Shown piece after piece: positions 10,007 through 19,822 of a DNA stretch of 64,000 nucleotides; position 1 is the stretch's first letter, and every line of letters starts with the position of its first letter. A program made the translations under genes and the position numbers. The stretch lies in the NCBI GenBank assembly GCA_036398095.1, contig DASWHR010000024.1:1-64000 (forward strand), in the 5' to 3' direction. The DNA is from DASWHR01 sp036398095 (GTDB lineage: Bacteria > Actinomycetota > AC-67). The notes beneath the pieces were generated by a model. It saw only the letters and a list, made by a program, of their open reading frames with translations, was not told where the DNA came from and ran no database searches.

Positions 10007-13000
10007 TCAGGTTCGCGTCGCGCGCCTGGTGACGGCTGCCGCGGCGAAGGCAAGCAGCAGTAGCGCCGCGCCCAGCGCGCCGGAGCCGACGCCGGTCGCC
10101 GGCAGCGGAGCGCGATTCTTGACGCCGCCGACGGTGGTGGGCGGCTTCGTCGGGGCGGCTTCGCCGGCCGGCGGATAGGCCGTCGCCTTGCTGCCCTGCA
10201 CCTTCGTGCCCACGAACTCGCTCCACGGTCCGGGGATCGTCGCGCCGGACCCAAACGGGAATGCCGTGCGGACGCGATAGAAGTACTCGCCGTCCGGCAG
10301 GTTCGCGCGAGCAATCGAGGTGCCGGTCGTCGTCGCGATGTCGCGCCACGCGGCGGTCTTGATCGCGATGTCATCGACATACCAGCCGAACACCGACGAC
10401 GACGTCGCCCGGTTGTCGGGGCCGGCCGCGAACCGGAATCGAAGTTTGATCGACTTGCCTGCGTAGCGCGTGAGGCTGATCGAGTGGAAGTTGAACGGCT
10501 CTTCGATCAATCCCGGCGCGGCCCCATCGGCGCCTAACGGACGGGACGCCTGATACACGTTCGCCCAGTCGCGACCGTCGTGAACGTCGACGAACACGGC
10601 GTCGTCCCCTTCGGCGGCGAGCCAGTCGTACCACGTCAGCGTCGACTCGACTCCGGCGGGGACCTTGATGGGCGTGGTCAGCTCCAACGTCGCCTCGACG
10701 TTCGTGGCGCCGTCGGGGTGGCGAGACACGAACGCGTTCGATCCCTCGTGCACCTTGACGGTCGTGGTCTCCCAATCCAGCGCTCCGACTCCCGACTTGG
10801 ACAGCGTCCAGTTCGACAGGCCCTCTTCAGCGCCGTCGCCCAGCAGCGTGGCGAGCCCGCGCGTCTCTTGCACGATGTCGGGACCGACCGCGCCCTTCGG
10901 GCGCGTCCACTTCAACTGGTAGGCGCCGTCGGGATCGGGATCGCTGCGGCCGGCGCCGAACGCAACGGTGGGAGCAGCCGGCGGCGGCGACTTGCAGTCG
11001 GGCTTCACATCGACCTTGACGGTCGCGACCGCGGCGCTCGGCGCCTTTCCGGTCTTGGAGATCCCCTCGATCGATTCGACGAACAGGCGCATCTGCCCCG
11101 GGAGCTTCCATTGTCCGTCGGGGCCGGCGGGATCGGAGTAGTTGTCCCGGTGCGTGCACCCGTCGAACAGTTGCCGCCCGGGCGCGACGGTGAACGCGGC
11201 GTCGTCCAGGTTCGGCGTCGCGGACAGCGGCACCGGCACCGAGTCGACCGGCGTTTGCGCCGGCGGATCCGACACTCCGGTGTTGCCGTAGCCGTGCTGC
11301 TCGTTGGTGTAGATCATCGACACGCCCGGCTCCCACGTGACCGGGCCGCGATCGGACTGGTCTTTGCTGTCGAAGTCCCAGCCGACGCGATCCCGCAGCT
11401 CGACGTAGTAGGCGTGATCCTGATCCGTTCCGCCGCCCGACGTGATCCGGGCCCATCCGCCCTGTCCCATGGCGAACAGGCGCGTCGACTCGAGGCTTTT
11501 CTCGAAGTCGCTTGCATACAGCGCGCGCTGCGAGCCGCCGACATCGGCCGTGATGCTGATGTCGTCGACGAACCAGCCGCGCTTCGCCAGCCCCGCGTCC
11601 GTCGCGTACGAGAACAGCAGCAGAAGATCGTCCGCGCCGGCGAATTCGCTCAGGTCGAACGAGTCCTCGACCCACACCGGTTCCGCGTACTTGACCAGTG
11701 CGCGGTTCGGGTTCGCCGGCGACGAAAGGTCACCCGACGTGCCGGTCAGCGCGTTGTCCCACTTCTCCATGCACGCCGATTCATTCGGGTTGTATGCCTT
11801 GCTCAGCGTCGTGCCCTGCTGGGACGGCAACGACTTCCAGGTCGCTCCTCCATCGCCCGACGCAAGAACGAACCCGTAGTCGAAGTCCCATTCGATCTCG
11901 TAGAACGATTGGAACGTCAGCGTCATCGACGACGCATCCGCGACCTGCGCCGCCTCGGGCACCTGCACGAGCATTCCGCGGCCCCCGACGGTCGGACAGT
12001 CGAAATCGTTTCCGCTCCCCGAGTGCCACGCGTGCGTGCCGGACGGCACTTCCTCGATCACCGGCGTCGTCGGGACTCCGACGCGCAACACGTCCGCGTT
12101 ATGCACGCTGGGACCCTTGAGCACGTACGGCGTCCCATCGGGACGCTTCCAATGGATTTCGTGCGTGTCGTTCTTGGATTCTCGCAGCGCGTATTCGCCG
12201 TCGGCCGCCTCGCGCGGGACGACCCAGCCCAGATCCTGTCGCGAAAAAGACGTGTTGAACTGGGCGTGGTCGCTGGCCATCAGCTCCCAGGTTCCGAACG
12301 TCGAACGTCCCCCGGTCGAATAGAAGTCGGGCAGTCCCAGCGAGTGGCCGTACTCGTGCGCGATGACCGAGATCTTCTCTTGCGACGGCTCCGGGTTGAC
12401 GTTGTACGGGCCGACGCGCACGAGCGCCTTCAACTCGTCGCCCGTGTTCTTCGTCGTCGTCTTGATCCGCGTGTCATCGGTGAACCACAAGGGCCGTTCG
12501 AGCTCGTCGCGCAACTGGTCGTCCGAGACGTAGCCGGTTTGGCCGTTGGCGTCGGTGAAGTAGGAACGCAAGTCCGACGAGTGCGGCCAGATGTTCTTCA
12601 AGCCGGTCGTCGTCGTGGATCCGTTGCCGCCGTCGCCGGCGAAAATGACCATCATGAAGTCGACGACCCCATCGCGATCGGTGTCGAAATCGTTGTAGTC
12701 CAGGTCGGGGTCCGCGGCCAGCGCCGCGTCGTAGACGAACTTGCCGGTCGGCCCGCACGCCGAGTCGATCCCACCCAGCGCGCCCACGCCGGTGAGCGAC
12801 GCGCCGAGTGAGTGACCCACTCGGTCGGAGCCGTAGTAGGCCTGCGTTCCGGGAAGCACGTACCAGCCGTCCTCGATCCGGTTGGCGTAGGCGGGCGAGC
12901 CGTCCAACCCGGCCACCGTCACGCCGGCGCAGGTGCCCTTCGGCGAGGGCTGCGACCACCGGCGGCCGCCGAGGCCGTCGAACGCGACGGTTCCCTTGCC

Positions 13001-13699
13001 GGCCGTGGGAACGGCGCCTTGGGGATGCAACTGGCCGAGCGAGATGTCCTGATAGAGCCGCCACACCGAAGTCCCGGACGCCTTGGAGTTGACGGATTCG
13101 GTGAACGCCTCAGGCGTATGGTTGCCGGTGCATTCGTCGTAGGGCTCGCCTTCGCCTGTGCAATGCTTGATGTCTTGGTACTCGGCCATCAGAATCGGGA
13201 ACGGACGGTCGCCGAATCGCGCGGTCTCCAGCGTGGTGACGCGCGGCCCGTGGCTGACCGAGGTGCCGACGACCGCGGCGATGCCTTGTGTCAACGACGC
13301 GGTCGCGGACAGGTCCTTCCACATGATTTCAGGATCCTGCGCGAGCGTCGCGGCGCGCGCCTGGAGCACGATGCGGGTCGTGGTGTTCGGTGCGACGGCG
13401 GCGAGGTTGAACGTCGCAGCGTTGGCGCTCATCGCGGCCGGCGCGACCGATGAGGACACGAACTGCGCCGAGGCCGGCAGCGTCACCGTCAGCTTCAAGC
13501 CTTGCGCGGTCGTCTTTCCGCCGCGGACGATGACCTTGAACGGATAGGCCTCGCCCGGTTTCACCCAACCGGTCGAAGACACGAAGCTGGCTTCGACGGT
13601 GACGCCGGCAACCGGCGTGGACGGCTCGGGCTGCGCCAGCGACGGCACCGCCAAAAGCGCCACAACGGCGAGGATCGAAGCAACACGTTTGTGAATCAC
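10007..13699 (-). CDS. Cell-wall-anchored M6 (immune inhibitor A-like) metalloprotease
   Basis: 1230 residues. GTG at 13699 follows GGGAGGG and starts a signal peptide ending near SLAQ. A beta-sandwich-like region (about 30-180) precedes the M6 catalytic domain with HEYGHSLGLPD, giving zinc ligands His448 and His452, Glu449 as base and Asp458-type third ligand. Downstream are concanavalin/MAM-like beta-rich modules typical of immune-inhibitor-A proteins. The C-terminus has LPATG, a hydrophobic helix and a basic tail (RRATRT), a sortase sorting signal. It should be displayed on the cell wall and degrade extracellular proteins. The gene is monocistronic, facing the small gene at 9719 across an inverted repeat. 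Confidence 0.88.
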   Translation of the reverse strand: MIHKRVASILAVVALLAVPSLAQPEPSTPVAGVTVEASFVSSTGWVKPGEAYPFKVIVRGGKTTAQGLKLTVTLPASAQFVSSSVAPAAMSANAATFNLAAVAPNTTTRIVLQARAATLAQDPEIMWKDLSATASLTQGIAAVVGTSVSHGPRVTTLETARFGDRPFPILMAEYQDIKHCTGEGEPYDECTGNHTPEAFTESVNSKASGTSVWRLYQDISLGQLHPQGAVPTAGKGTVAFDGLGGRRWSQPSPKGTCAGVTVAGLDGSPAYANRIEDGWYVLPGTQAYYGSDRVGHSLGASLTGVGALGGIDSACGPTGKFVYDAALAADPDLDYNDFDTDRDGVVDFMMVIFAGDGGNGSTTTTGLKNIWPHSSDLRSYFTDANGQTGYVSDDQLRDELERPLWFTDDTRIKTTTKNTGDELKALVRVGPYNVNPEPSQEKISVIAHEYGHSLGLPDFYSTGGRSTFGTWELMASDHAQFNTSFSRQDLGWVVPREAADGEYALRESKNDTHEIHWKRPDGTPYVLKGPSVHNADVLRVGVPTTPVIEEVPSGTHAWHSGSGNDFDCPTVGGRGMLVQVPEAAQVADASSMTLTFQSFYEIEWDFDYGFVLASGDGGATWKSLPSQQGTTLSKAYNPNESACMEKWDNALTGTSGDLSSPANPNRALVKYAEPVWVEDSFDLSEFAGADDLLLLFSYATDAGLAKRGWFVDDISITADVGGSQRALYASDFEKSLESTRLFAMGQGGWARITSGGGTDQDHAYYVELRDRVGWDFDSKDQSDRGPVTWEPGVSMIYTNEQHGYGNTGVSDPPAQTPVDSVPVPLSATPNLDDAAFTVAPGRQLFDGCTHRDNYSDPAGPDGQWKLPGQMRLFVESIEGISKTGKAPSAAVATVKVDVKPDCKSPPPAAPTVAFGAGRSDPDPDGAYQLKWTRPKGAVGPDIVQETRGLATLLGDGAEEGLSNWTLSKSGVGALDWETTTVKVHEGSNAFVSRHPDGATNVEATLELTTPIKVPAGVESTLTWYDWLAAEGDDAVFVDVHDGRDWANVYQASRPLGADGAAPGLIEEPFNFHSISLTRYAGKSIKLRFRFAAGPDNRATSSSVFGWYVDDIAIKTAAWRDIATTTGTSIARANLPDGEYFYRVRTAFPFGSGATIPGPWSEFVGTKVQGSKATAYPPAGEAAPTKPPTTVGGVKNRAPLPATGVGSGALGAALLLLAFAAAAVTRRATRT

Positions 13700-13844
13700 G
13701 TTTCCCTCCCGCACAAGGAATCGAAGTCGGCACATATCCATTTCTTTGTGAGCGTGCTCGTTTCCTGCCCGCATTGGGGCAAACCGTACAATTATTCGCC
13801 GCGGGGCGTGGGATTCGGGCGCGATCGGTGGTCGAAGCAGTTGC

Positions 13845-14750
13845 TCAACGCGGCCAGGCGCGGCGCGCCAGCGGATCGGCGACGGGCTCGCCCGCCTCCC
13901 AGATTCGGCGCCACCGGGCGGCCTGCGGACCGCCGGCGCTCGCCCGCTCGCCGCGCGCATCGCGCTTCATCGCCTCATACCAGGTCGTGCGGTCCTCTTC
14001 GAGCAGCAGCTCAAGCGCGCCGCGCATTCGCGTGGCGAAATCGGGAGCCAGTTCGCCCTCGGCCGGCGAAACCGGCTCGCCGAAGCGGACGCGCACGGGC
14101 TTGCGACCGGGCGCCGGCCAGCCGCGTCCACGCGGCATCGACTGATACGTGCCGCGGAGCGCGATCGGAACCGCCGGGACGCGGTTTTCGATGCACAGTC
14201 GCGCCGCGCCCATGCGGAACTCGCCCAGCCAGCCGTCCTTGCTGCGCGTGCCTTCCGGGAAGACCAGCACGTTCCAGCCGCCCTCGATCATCTGCTTGGC
14301 GGCGCGGGTGGAGCGGCGCGAGCCGGCGCGCTCGACGGGGAAGGCGTTGATGACGAGCGCGGTCGCCGCGGCGCGCCACCAGACGTCGAAGAAGTAGTCG
14401 GCGGCGGCGCCGACGGCAGTGCGCTCGCGCCACCACGGGGGCAACGACAGCAGCAGCGTCGGCGCGTCCAGATGCGACGAGTGGTTCGCGTAGAAGATGA
14501 CGGGCGGAGTCAGCGTCTTGAGCAGGTGCGCGCCGTACACGCTCGGACGCGTCTGCGATCCGATGAGCGGCTTCATCACGCCGGATTGGATCGCGGCGCG
14601 CGCGGCCCGTGCGGCCGGCGTGCGCGCCCATGCCGTCGGAAAGTCGCGCGGCGCCAGGTCGGGCAGCGCGACGTTGCGCGGCGCGAGCGGACGCCGGCCC
14701 CAGCGGAATCCGCGTTGCAGCACGCGGAGATCCTTGACGAGAGAGCCCAT
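13845..14750 (-). CDS. PlsC-type 1-acylglycerol-3-phosphate acyltransferase
   Basis: 301 residues. The HX4D acyltransferase motif appears as NHSSHLD, and motif III as FPEGTRSKDG; both are diagnostic of the LPLAT/PlsC family that acylates lysophospholipids at the membrane. The ATG at 14750 overlaps the LarA-like stop by one base (TGATG), so it is the last gene of the reductase-HAD/ADH/LarA operon. A GTG 21 bases upstream is possible but has no binding site. The C-terminal 60 residues are Arg/Ala-rich. Confidence 0.85.
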   Translation of the reverse strand: MGSLVKDLRVLQRGFRWGRRPLAPRNVALPDLAPRDFPTAWARTPAARAARAAIQSGVMKPLIGSQTRPSVYGAHLLKTLTPPVIFYANHSSHLDAPTLLLSLPPWWRERTAVGAAADYFFDVWWRAAATALVINAFPVERAGSRRSTRAAKQMIEGGWNVLVFPEGTRSKDGWLGEFRMGAARLCIENRVPAVPIALRGTYQSMPRGRGWPAPGRKPVRVRFGEPVSPAEGELAPDFATRMRGALELLLEEDRTTWYEAMKRDARGERASAGGPQAARWRRIWEAGEPVADPLARRAWPR

Positions 14751-16327
14751 CAGCGCACGTCCGCCAGCCACAGCGGCGGCGTCCGCATCGCGGTGATTCG
14801 CGGCGAACGGCCGGTCGTCTCTGATGCCATGTCGAGCGCGTCGGCGAGCGTCGAGGCCGAGCGGAAGCCGAGTCGCGCGACGGTCGAGCGATCCCCGCCG
14901 ACGTAGATCACGTCACCCAGATGCGACATCGCGTGCGACGCCCAGTACCACATGTAGAACGGATGCACGCCGTGGTAGGCGTACGAGGTTCGGTACAGAT
15001 GACGGTACCACTCGTCTTCGGCGAACTGCTGCTCGAACTTCGCCTGGATCGTCTCGGGATCGGTCGTGACCGACAAGACTTGTTCGAAAAAGTCGATGTA
15101 GGACGGATGGTGCAGGCTGTGGAACTCGTTGCGGACGGGATGGAACATGATCATCGCGCCGCCCTGGCGCACCAGCGGCTTGCCGCGATACATGTTGAAG
15201 AAGTAGCCGAGCCCCTCGCACACGGCCAGGATCGGGTTCATGATCGAGTTGACGTTGTACGGGCCGATGTAAGGAAGGCCGGCGATGAGCACGTCGGCCT
15301 GGCCGTCGACCTCGACGAGCTGCTGGCGGTGGACGCGCTCGAGGGTCGCGGCGTGCACCTGGTCCACGTCGCCGGCCGCGATGCCGGTCACCGAGTAAGG
15401 AGCGGCGATCTTGTGGAACATCGCGCGCCGGGTCTTGACCGGCGCGCGGTCGTTCGCGCGCTTGGCGGCGAAGAAGGCTGCCTGGTCCTTCAGCGACCAC
15501 TCCCATTCGCGCTTCTGCAAAAACTCCGACGACCCGCCGAACGCGCGGTTGTTGAGCGTCGTCTCGATATGGAAGACCTTGACGGCCTTTTCGACGATGC
15601 GGCCCATTCGCTCGCAGGAATGATGTAAGGCGGAGTGGCGCGGATCCATGTAGGACGTCGACTGCATCATTGTCTCGACGTTGTGATGCGGGCGGACGCT
15701 TCGATACGAGCCGAGCCCGACCGCGACGGACTTGTGGCCGCCGTCCATCGACACCAGGTTGATGTTGACGTAGACGATCAAGTCAGACTCGGCGGCATGC
15801 TTGTTGATTTCGACATCTTCGCCGTGCTCGGTCTTGCCCAGATGCGCGAGGTTGTCGCGGTCCTCGGCATCGTGATTGCGCAGCGCGTCCGGCCAAAACG
15901 AGCGAAAGACGCGTTCGCCGACGGCGCGCTTGATCTCGGCGCCGGTCATGCGGCGGTGCAGCGAGTTCGCGACGTACAGGCGCACGTCGTCCACACCGGC
16001 GCGGGCGGCGTGCCGCAGCACGTGCTCGATCACGCGGCCGCGGATGTCGGGCGTGCGCATCTGCGGCAGAGGGAGCGAGATGTCGTCGAAGGCGATGGTC
16101 AGGCGCATGCCGGGCTTCAGCAGCGCCGGGAGCGGCTCCATCCCCATCGGATTCGCCAGCGCGTCTTCGATCGCGGCATCGACGTCGGCGATGCCGGGCA
16201 ACGGGTCGGGGGCGTAGATCACACGCGACCCATGCGGCAAGCGTTCCAGACGGAAGCTCTCGCCGTGATGGAACAGGATCGGCGGCGTGCGTTCGTCAAC
16301 TTCGAGCACGAATCCCGGACGGCTCAC
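14750..16327 (-). CDS. LarA-like (lactate racemase domain) protein
   Basis: 525 residues. Lactate-racemase-family landmarks can be followed: DDISLPLP (about 81-88, for DDxTRP), SLHRRMT (122-128, containing the His of the HR motif), a LGKTEHGEDVEINK stretch and GGHKSVAVGLGS (196-207), where Lys199 would carry the nickel-pincer cofactor in LarA. The second catalytic His that precedes the Gly-Gly-x-Lys in LarA is not evident (NLVSMDGGHK). It is therefore a divergent homolog whose reaction may differ. GTG at 16327 overlaps the ADH stop by four bases and follows GGAGGGG. No nickel-cofactor genes (larB/C/E) are in the window. Confidence 0.75.
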   Translation of the reverse strand: MSRPGFVLEVDERTPPILFHHGESFRLERLPHGSRVIYAPDPLPGIADVDAAIEDALANPMGMEPLPALLKPGMRLTIAFDDISLPLPQMRTPDIRGRVIEHVLRHAARAGVDDVRLYVANSLHRRMTGAEIKRAVGERVFRSFWPDALRNHDAEDRDNLAHLGKTEHGEDVEINKHAAESDLIVYVNINLVSMDGGHKSVAVGLGSYRSVRPHHNVETMMQSTSYMDPRHSALHHSCERMGRIVEKAVKVFHIETTLNNRAFGGSSEFLQKREWEWSLKDQAAFFAAKRANDRAPVKTRRAMFHKIAAPYSVTGIAAGDVDQVHAATLERVHRQQLVEVDGQADVLIAGLPYIGPYNVNSIMNPILAVCEGLGYFFNMYRGKPLVRQGGAMIMFHPVRNEFHSLHHPSYIDFFEQVLSVTTDPETIQAKFEQQFAEDEWYRHLYRTSYAYHGVHPFYMWYWASHAMSHLGDVIYVGGDRSTVARLGFRSASTLADALDMASETTGRSPRITAMRTPPLWLADVR

Positions 16328-17526
16328 TGCACCCCTCCTTGCGTCAGGGCTCGCGGCCCTTCGGGCTTGAACGCGACTTTGACCGTTCCCAGACTGCCGG
16401 CTTCCAGCGCGTGGTCGATCGCCTCGCGCCAGCGCTCCAGCGGATAGACCGCGCCGACCAGCCGGCCGGCGGCGTTCGCGGCGGCCATCGCGATCGCGTC
16501 GGCGAAGCATCCGGCGCCCGAATACGCGCCGACAAGCGTGAGTTCGCGGAACCAGGCCGGCGTCAGGTCGATCTTGGCCGGCATGCCGGCGAACACGACC
16601 GTGCCGCGCGCCTTCGTCGCGCGCAGCGCGAGATCCAGCGTGCTGGGCGAGCCGGCCGCGTCGAAGGCGACGTCCACGCCGCCGAGCAGGAACGGGCTCG
16701 ACCGCTCCGGGTGCAGCCGGAACGCGCCGGTGCTGCGCCGGATCGAGCCGAGCGCCTGCTGCGGCGAGACGACTTCGGTCGCGCCGAATTCGCGGGCCAG
16801 CTCGGCTTGATGCTTGTGCTTGGCGACGACCACGATGCGCGCGGCGTCGGTCTCGGCTTTCAGGGCGAGCGTGGTGAGCAGGCCGACGGTGCCGGCACCG
16901 GCGACGAGCACGTCGGCGTCGCGCGGGATGGTCGCGCGGCGCACCGCGTGAAGCGCGCATGCGAGCGGCTCGATCATGACGGCGTCCTCGTCGCTCATGC
17001 CGTCCGGGACGACGTGAAGTTGCGAGCGATGCGCGGCGAGCATCTGGCTCCAGCCGCCGCCGGTGTCGTCGCAGTAGCCGGTCTGCAATCCCGCGCCGAC
17101 GTGGCCGCCGGTCACGCGCTCGCACAATCCGTGGTTGCCGCCGGCGCACGACGCGCACGGCGGATCGACGCCGCGCGCCGCGCACGCGAGCACCGGGTCC
17201 AAGGCGACCCGCGTCCCGGCCTTGAGATCCTCGCAGTCCTCCAGCAGATCGCCGACGATCTCATGGCCGGGCACAAACGGCATCGACACCAACGCGGAGA
17301 AGTAGAACGACGACCGGCCGGCGATCGTGGTCAGGTCCGAGCCGCACACACCGGCCAGCCGCGGACTGATCCGCGCCCATCCCGCGTGCTCGACGTTGGG
17401 TTCGCTTCGGTGCACCAGCCGGAGCGCGGCGACGGGGCCGGCGAGCAGGCCGGGCAGTCGCCCGCCGACCGCGCGCGCGGCAAGGTAGCGGGGAACGCTG
17501 CGATAGATCTCGAGCGAAAGCGTCAT
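16324..17526 (-). CDS. Zinc-dependent alcohol dehydrogenase (MDR family)
   Basis: 400 residues. Catalytic-zinc residues are visible as CGSD (Cys61) and GHE (His87, Glu88); a Cys-rich loop with CASC and a final Cys after GNHGL fits the structural zinc lobe; the cofactor-binding Rossmann motif reads VAGAGTVGLL. The sequence resembles threonine/sorbitol-dehydrogenase-like members. Its ATG overlaps the stop of the reductase-HAD gene (ATGA), and its stop overlaps the LarA-like start. In this operon it could interconvert a fatty alcohol or other alcohol with the aldehyde made upstream; that is inference. Confidence 0.85.
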   Translation of the reverse strand: MTLSLEIYRSVPRYLAARAVGGRLPGLLAGPVAALRLVHRSEPNVEHAGWARISPRLAGVCGSDLTTIAGRSSFYFSALVSMPFVPGHEIVGDLLEDCEDLKAGTRVALDPVLACAARGVDPPCASCAGGNHGLCERVTGGHVGAGLQTGYCDDTGGGWSQMLAAHRSQLHVVPDGMSDEDAVMIEPLACALHAVRRATIPRDADVLVAGAGTVGLLTTLALKAETDAARIVVVAKHKHQAELAREFGATEVVSPQQALGSIRRSTGAFRLHPERSSPFLLGGVDVAFDAAGSPSTLDLALRATKARGTVVFAGMPAKIDLTPAWFRELTLVGAYSGAGCFADAIAMAAANAAGRLVGAVYPLERWREAIDHALEAGSLGTVKVAFKPEGPRALTQGGVQ

Positions 17527-19793
17527 CGGGGCGCTCCGGCGGATGTGTAGTCCGTCAGGATCTCGTTCACCAAGTCGACGGAAGGAAGCGCAAGCGCGGG
17601 CGTGCCGCCGGCCGCCGGCCACTCCTCGATCGGCCAGTGGCGCGCTCGCGCGATGCGCGTCAGCGTCACGTCCGGGTTCACGGCGACCGGATTGCCGACC
17701 GCTTCCAGCATCGGAAGATCGCTCATCGAATCGGCGTAGGCGTAGGACGCGCCAAGATCGGCGCCCCGCGCCTGCGCGTAGCGGCGGATCCACGAGGCGC
17801 GCGCCTCGCCGACCAGCGGGGGCATGCTCATGTCGCCGGTGAAGCGGCCACCGGCGACGCAAAGCTCGGCGGCGACGATGTCGTCGACCAGCGGTCGCAG
17901 CGGCTCGACGACGAAGTCGGCGGCGCCGGTGACCAGCACGACGGTATGGCCGGCGGCGCGATGCTCGCGGATCCGCCGCGCCGCGGCCGGCGCGAGGCGC
18001 CGCAGGATCATCTCGCCGATCGTCCGGCTCGCCAGCTCGCGCAGCCGGTCTTCGCCGGCGCCGGCGTAAAGGCGATAGAACAGGCGGAGAAACTCGCCGC
18101 GGTCGCGCCGCTCGGCCGACAGCATCGGCGGCAAGCGCCGCGCACAGTCGGCGAGGATCGCGGCCCATTCGCCGCGCGGCGCGTCGCTCATCCGCAGCCA
18201 CACGTAGGCCTCCAGCACGTTCGAGGCGACGATGGTGCCTTCGACATCGAAGGCAGCCAGGATCGGCGCGGAGCCGTTCCGCGGCACCAGAGAGACCTTC
18301 GGTTCGCTCCGCGGGGGCCTCGGCCGGCGAAGGAACGCCGAGACCGACGGGTTGTGGATCTCCTGCAGGTATGAGCGCCACGTGAACACGGTCGGATCGA
18401 ATTCGAATTCGCGCCTTTCGTCGTCCGGCAGCGAATCGCACAAGGCCCGCATGCGTTCGTCGGTGTAGATCACCTCGGCTTCGGTGTAGCCACCGAACAA
18501 GTTCGCGTAGCGCTTGACGAAGTCGAGTTGGGCGCGCATCCGGTCGACGCGACGGGCCGCATCGCGGGCGACCGACCCGCGCGGCAGGCGCTGCACGCCG
18601 CGCTCGGCGAGCGACACGATCCCCTCGGCCTGCTGCATGCGAGCCTGCACGACTCGTTTTCCGGGGAAGGACCAGACGGGCACGCGCGCGGTGCCGCGAC
18701 CGCGTTCGGGCAACGGGTCGTTTTGAAAATACTCGCGGCAGTATTCGTAGATGCCCCGAAACGTCAGCGGATTCTGCGAGCCGGTCGAGCAATGGTAGAA
18801 GCCCATCGGCTCCGGCGGCGATGCCGCGACGGCCAGGATCGCGTTCACGACGAAATCGACCGGCACGATATCGATGACGCCCTCGGGGACACCCGGGAAC
18901 TCGGGGAGCGCGTTGCGGCCGAAGCCCAGAATCACCGGGTCGGTCACGCGAAAGCCTTCGATCCATCCGGGATAGGGATGGCGCAGCGCCGACTCGATGA
19001 TCGAGGGCCGCACGATTTGGATCGGCGTGTTTCCGCGCAGATCGGCAAGGGCCATTTCGGTCAGGCCCTTCGTCAGCGTGTAGACGTCTTGCCAGCCGAG
19101 GCTGTTGGCGCGCTCGCGGCCGTGATGCACCAGACGCGCGCGAACCCAGTCGCGGCGAAGCTCTTCGGCTTTGGCCGCGACCGACTGCGGGCCGGCGCGG
19201 CCGACGTCGCGGCGCGCACGCTCGCGGAGGCGGCGGAGCATCTCGGGACGGCGCGAGGCATCCTCGGCGAGCATGCGGACGCGCAGCGCGTAGTCGGCTT
19301 CGGCGCGCCAGTCCACGTCGCGGCGAATCGGCTCTTCCGCTTGGGTGCCGCGCGTGATGCCGGCCACGTAGGCGGTGGACACGTGCAGGTACCGTCTTCC
19401 GCGCGCCGCTTCGAGCATCTTGAGCGATGCGCGAAGGTTCGTGTCGAAGGCTTCGTCGATCGGCGGATCGAACGAGACCGTCGCGGCCGAATGGATGATC
19501 GTGTCGACCTCGTCCGGCACCTCGATCGCATCGGTCACCAGATCCGCATTGTGCGGCACGACGAGTCGCTCGATGCGCTCGCGGAGCGCGTCTTCGCCGA
19601 TCTCGGCGCGAAGCGGCCCGAAGACCGCGCCGCCCGTGACGACGCCGAGTCGCGTTCGCGCGTCGCCTCGGATGTAGACGTGGATTCGCTCGACGGGAAT
19701 GTCGCGGACGAGTCGCTCGAGCAGCCCTTGACCGAGGAACCCCGTCACGCCGGTCAACGCGATCGACCGGCCGGCCAGCCCTTCACGGATCAC
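17523..19793 (-). CDS. Fatty acyl-CoA reductase-like SDR fused to a HAD-IB phosphatase
   Basis: 756 residues in two parts. Residues 1 to about 430 form an extended SDR of the NAD_binding_4 (male sterility/thioester reductase) type: TGVTGFLG at 14-21 and YTLTK (Tyr238, Lys242). Residues about 510-756 form a SerB-like HAD-IB domain with motif I FDVEGT (Asp516; the usual second Asp is Glu), LVTGA and the metal-binding DSMSD. NAD_binding_4 enzymes reduce acyl thioesters to aldehydes or alcohols; HAD-IB domains are often fused to lipid acyltransferases. The DxE variant could alter or abolish phosphatase action. GTG at 19793 is preferred because GGGGAGG lies about 11 nt upstream; GTG at 19814 is the alternative. 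Confidence 0.85.
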   Translation of the reverse strand: MIREGLAGRSIALTGVTGFLGQGLLERLVRDIPVERIHVYIRGDARTRLGVVTGGAVFGPLRAEIGEDALRERIERLVVPHNADLVTDAIEVPDEVDTIIHSAATVSFDPPIDEAFDTNLRASLKMLEAARGRRYLHVSTAYVAGITRGTQAEEPIRRDVDWRAEADYALRVRMLAEDASRRPEMLRRLRERARRDVGRAGPQSVAAKAEELRRDWVRARLVHHGRERANSLGWQDVYTLTKGLTEMALADLRGNTPIQIVRPSIIESALRHPYPGWIEGFRVTDPVILGFGRNALPEFPGVPEGVIDIVPVDFVVNAILAVAASPPEPMGFYHCSTGSQNPLTFRGIYEYCREYFQNDPLPERGRGTARVPVWSFPGKRVVQARMQQAEGIVSLAERGVQRLPRGSVARDAARRVDRMRAQLDFVKRYANLFGGYTEAEVIYTDERMRALCDSLPDDERREFEFDPTVFTWRSYLQEIHNPSVSAFLRRPRPPRSEPKVSLVPRNGSAPILAAFDVEGTIVASNVLEAYVWLRMSDAPRGEWAAILADCARRLPPMLSAERRDRGEFLRLFYRLYAGAGEDRLRELASRTIGEMILRRLAPAAARRIREHRAAGHTVVLVTGAADFVVEPLRPLVDDIVAAELCVAGGRFTGDMSMPPLVGEARASWIRRYAQARGADLGASYAYADSMSDLPMLEAVGNPVAVNPDVTLTRIARARHWPIEEWPAAGGTPALALPSVDLVNEILTDYTSAGAPR

Positions 19794-19822
19794 GAGTGCC
19801 CGGACCTCCCCCACAGCGGCTC

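Noticed and set aside
10580..12811. A 743-codon open frame on the plus strand
   Set aside because: Antisense to the M6 protease; no domain, no ribosome binding site.
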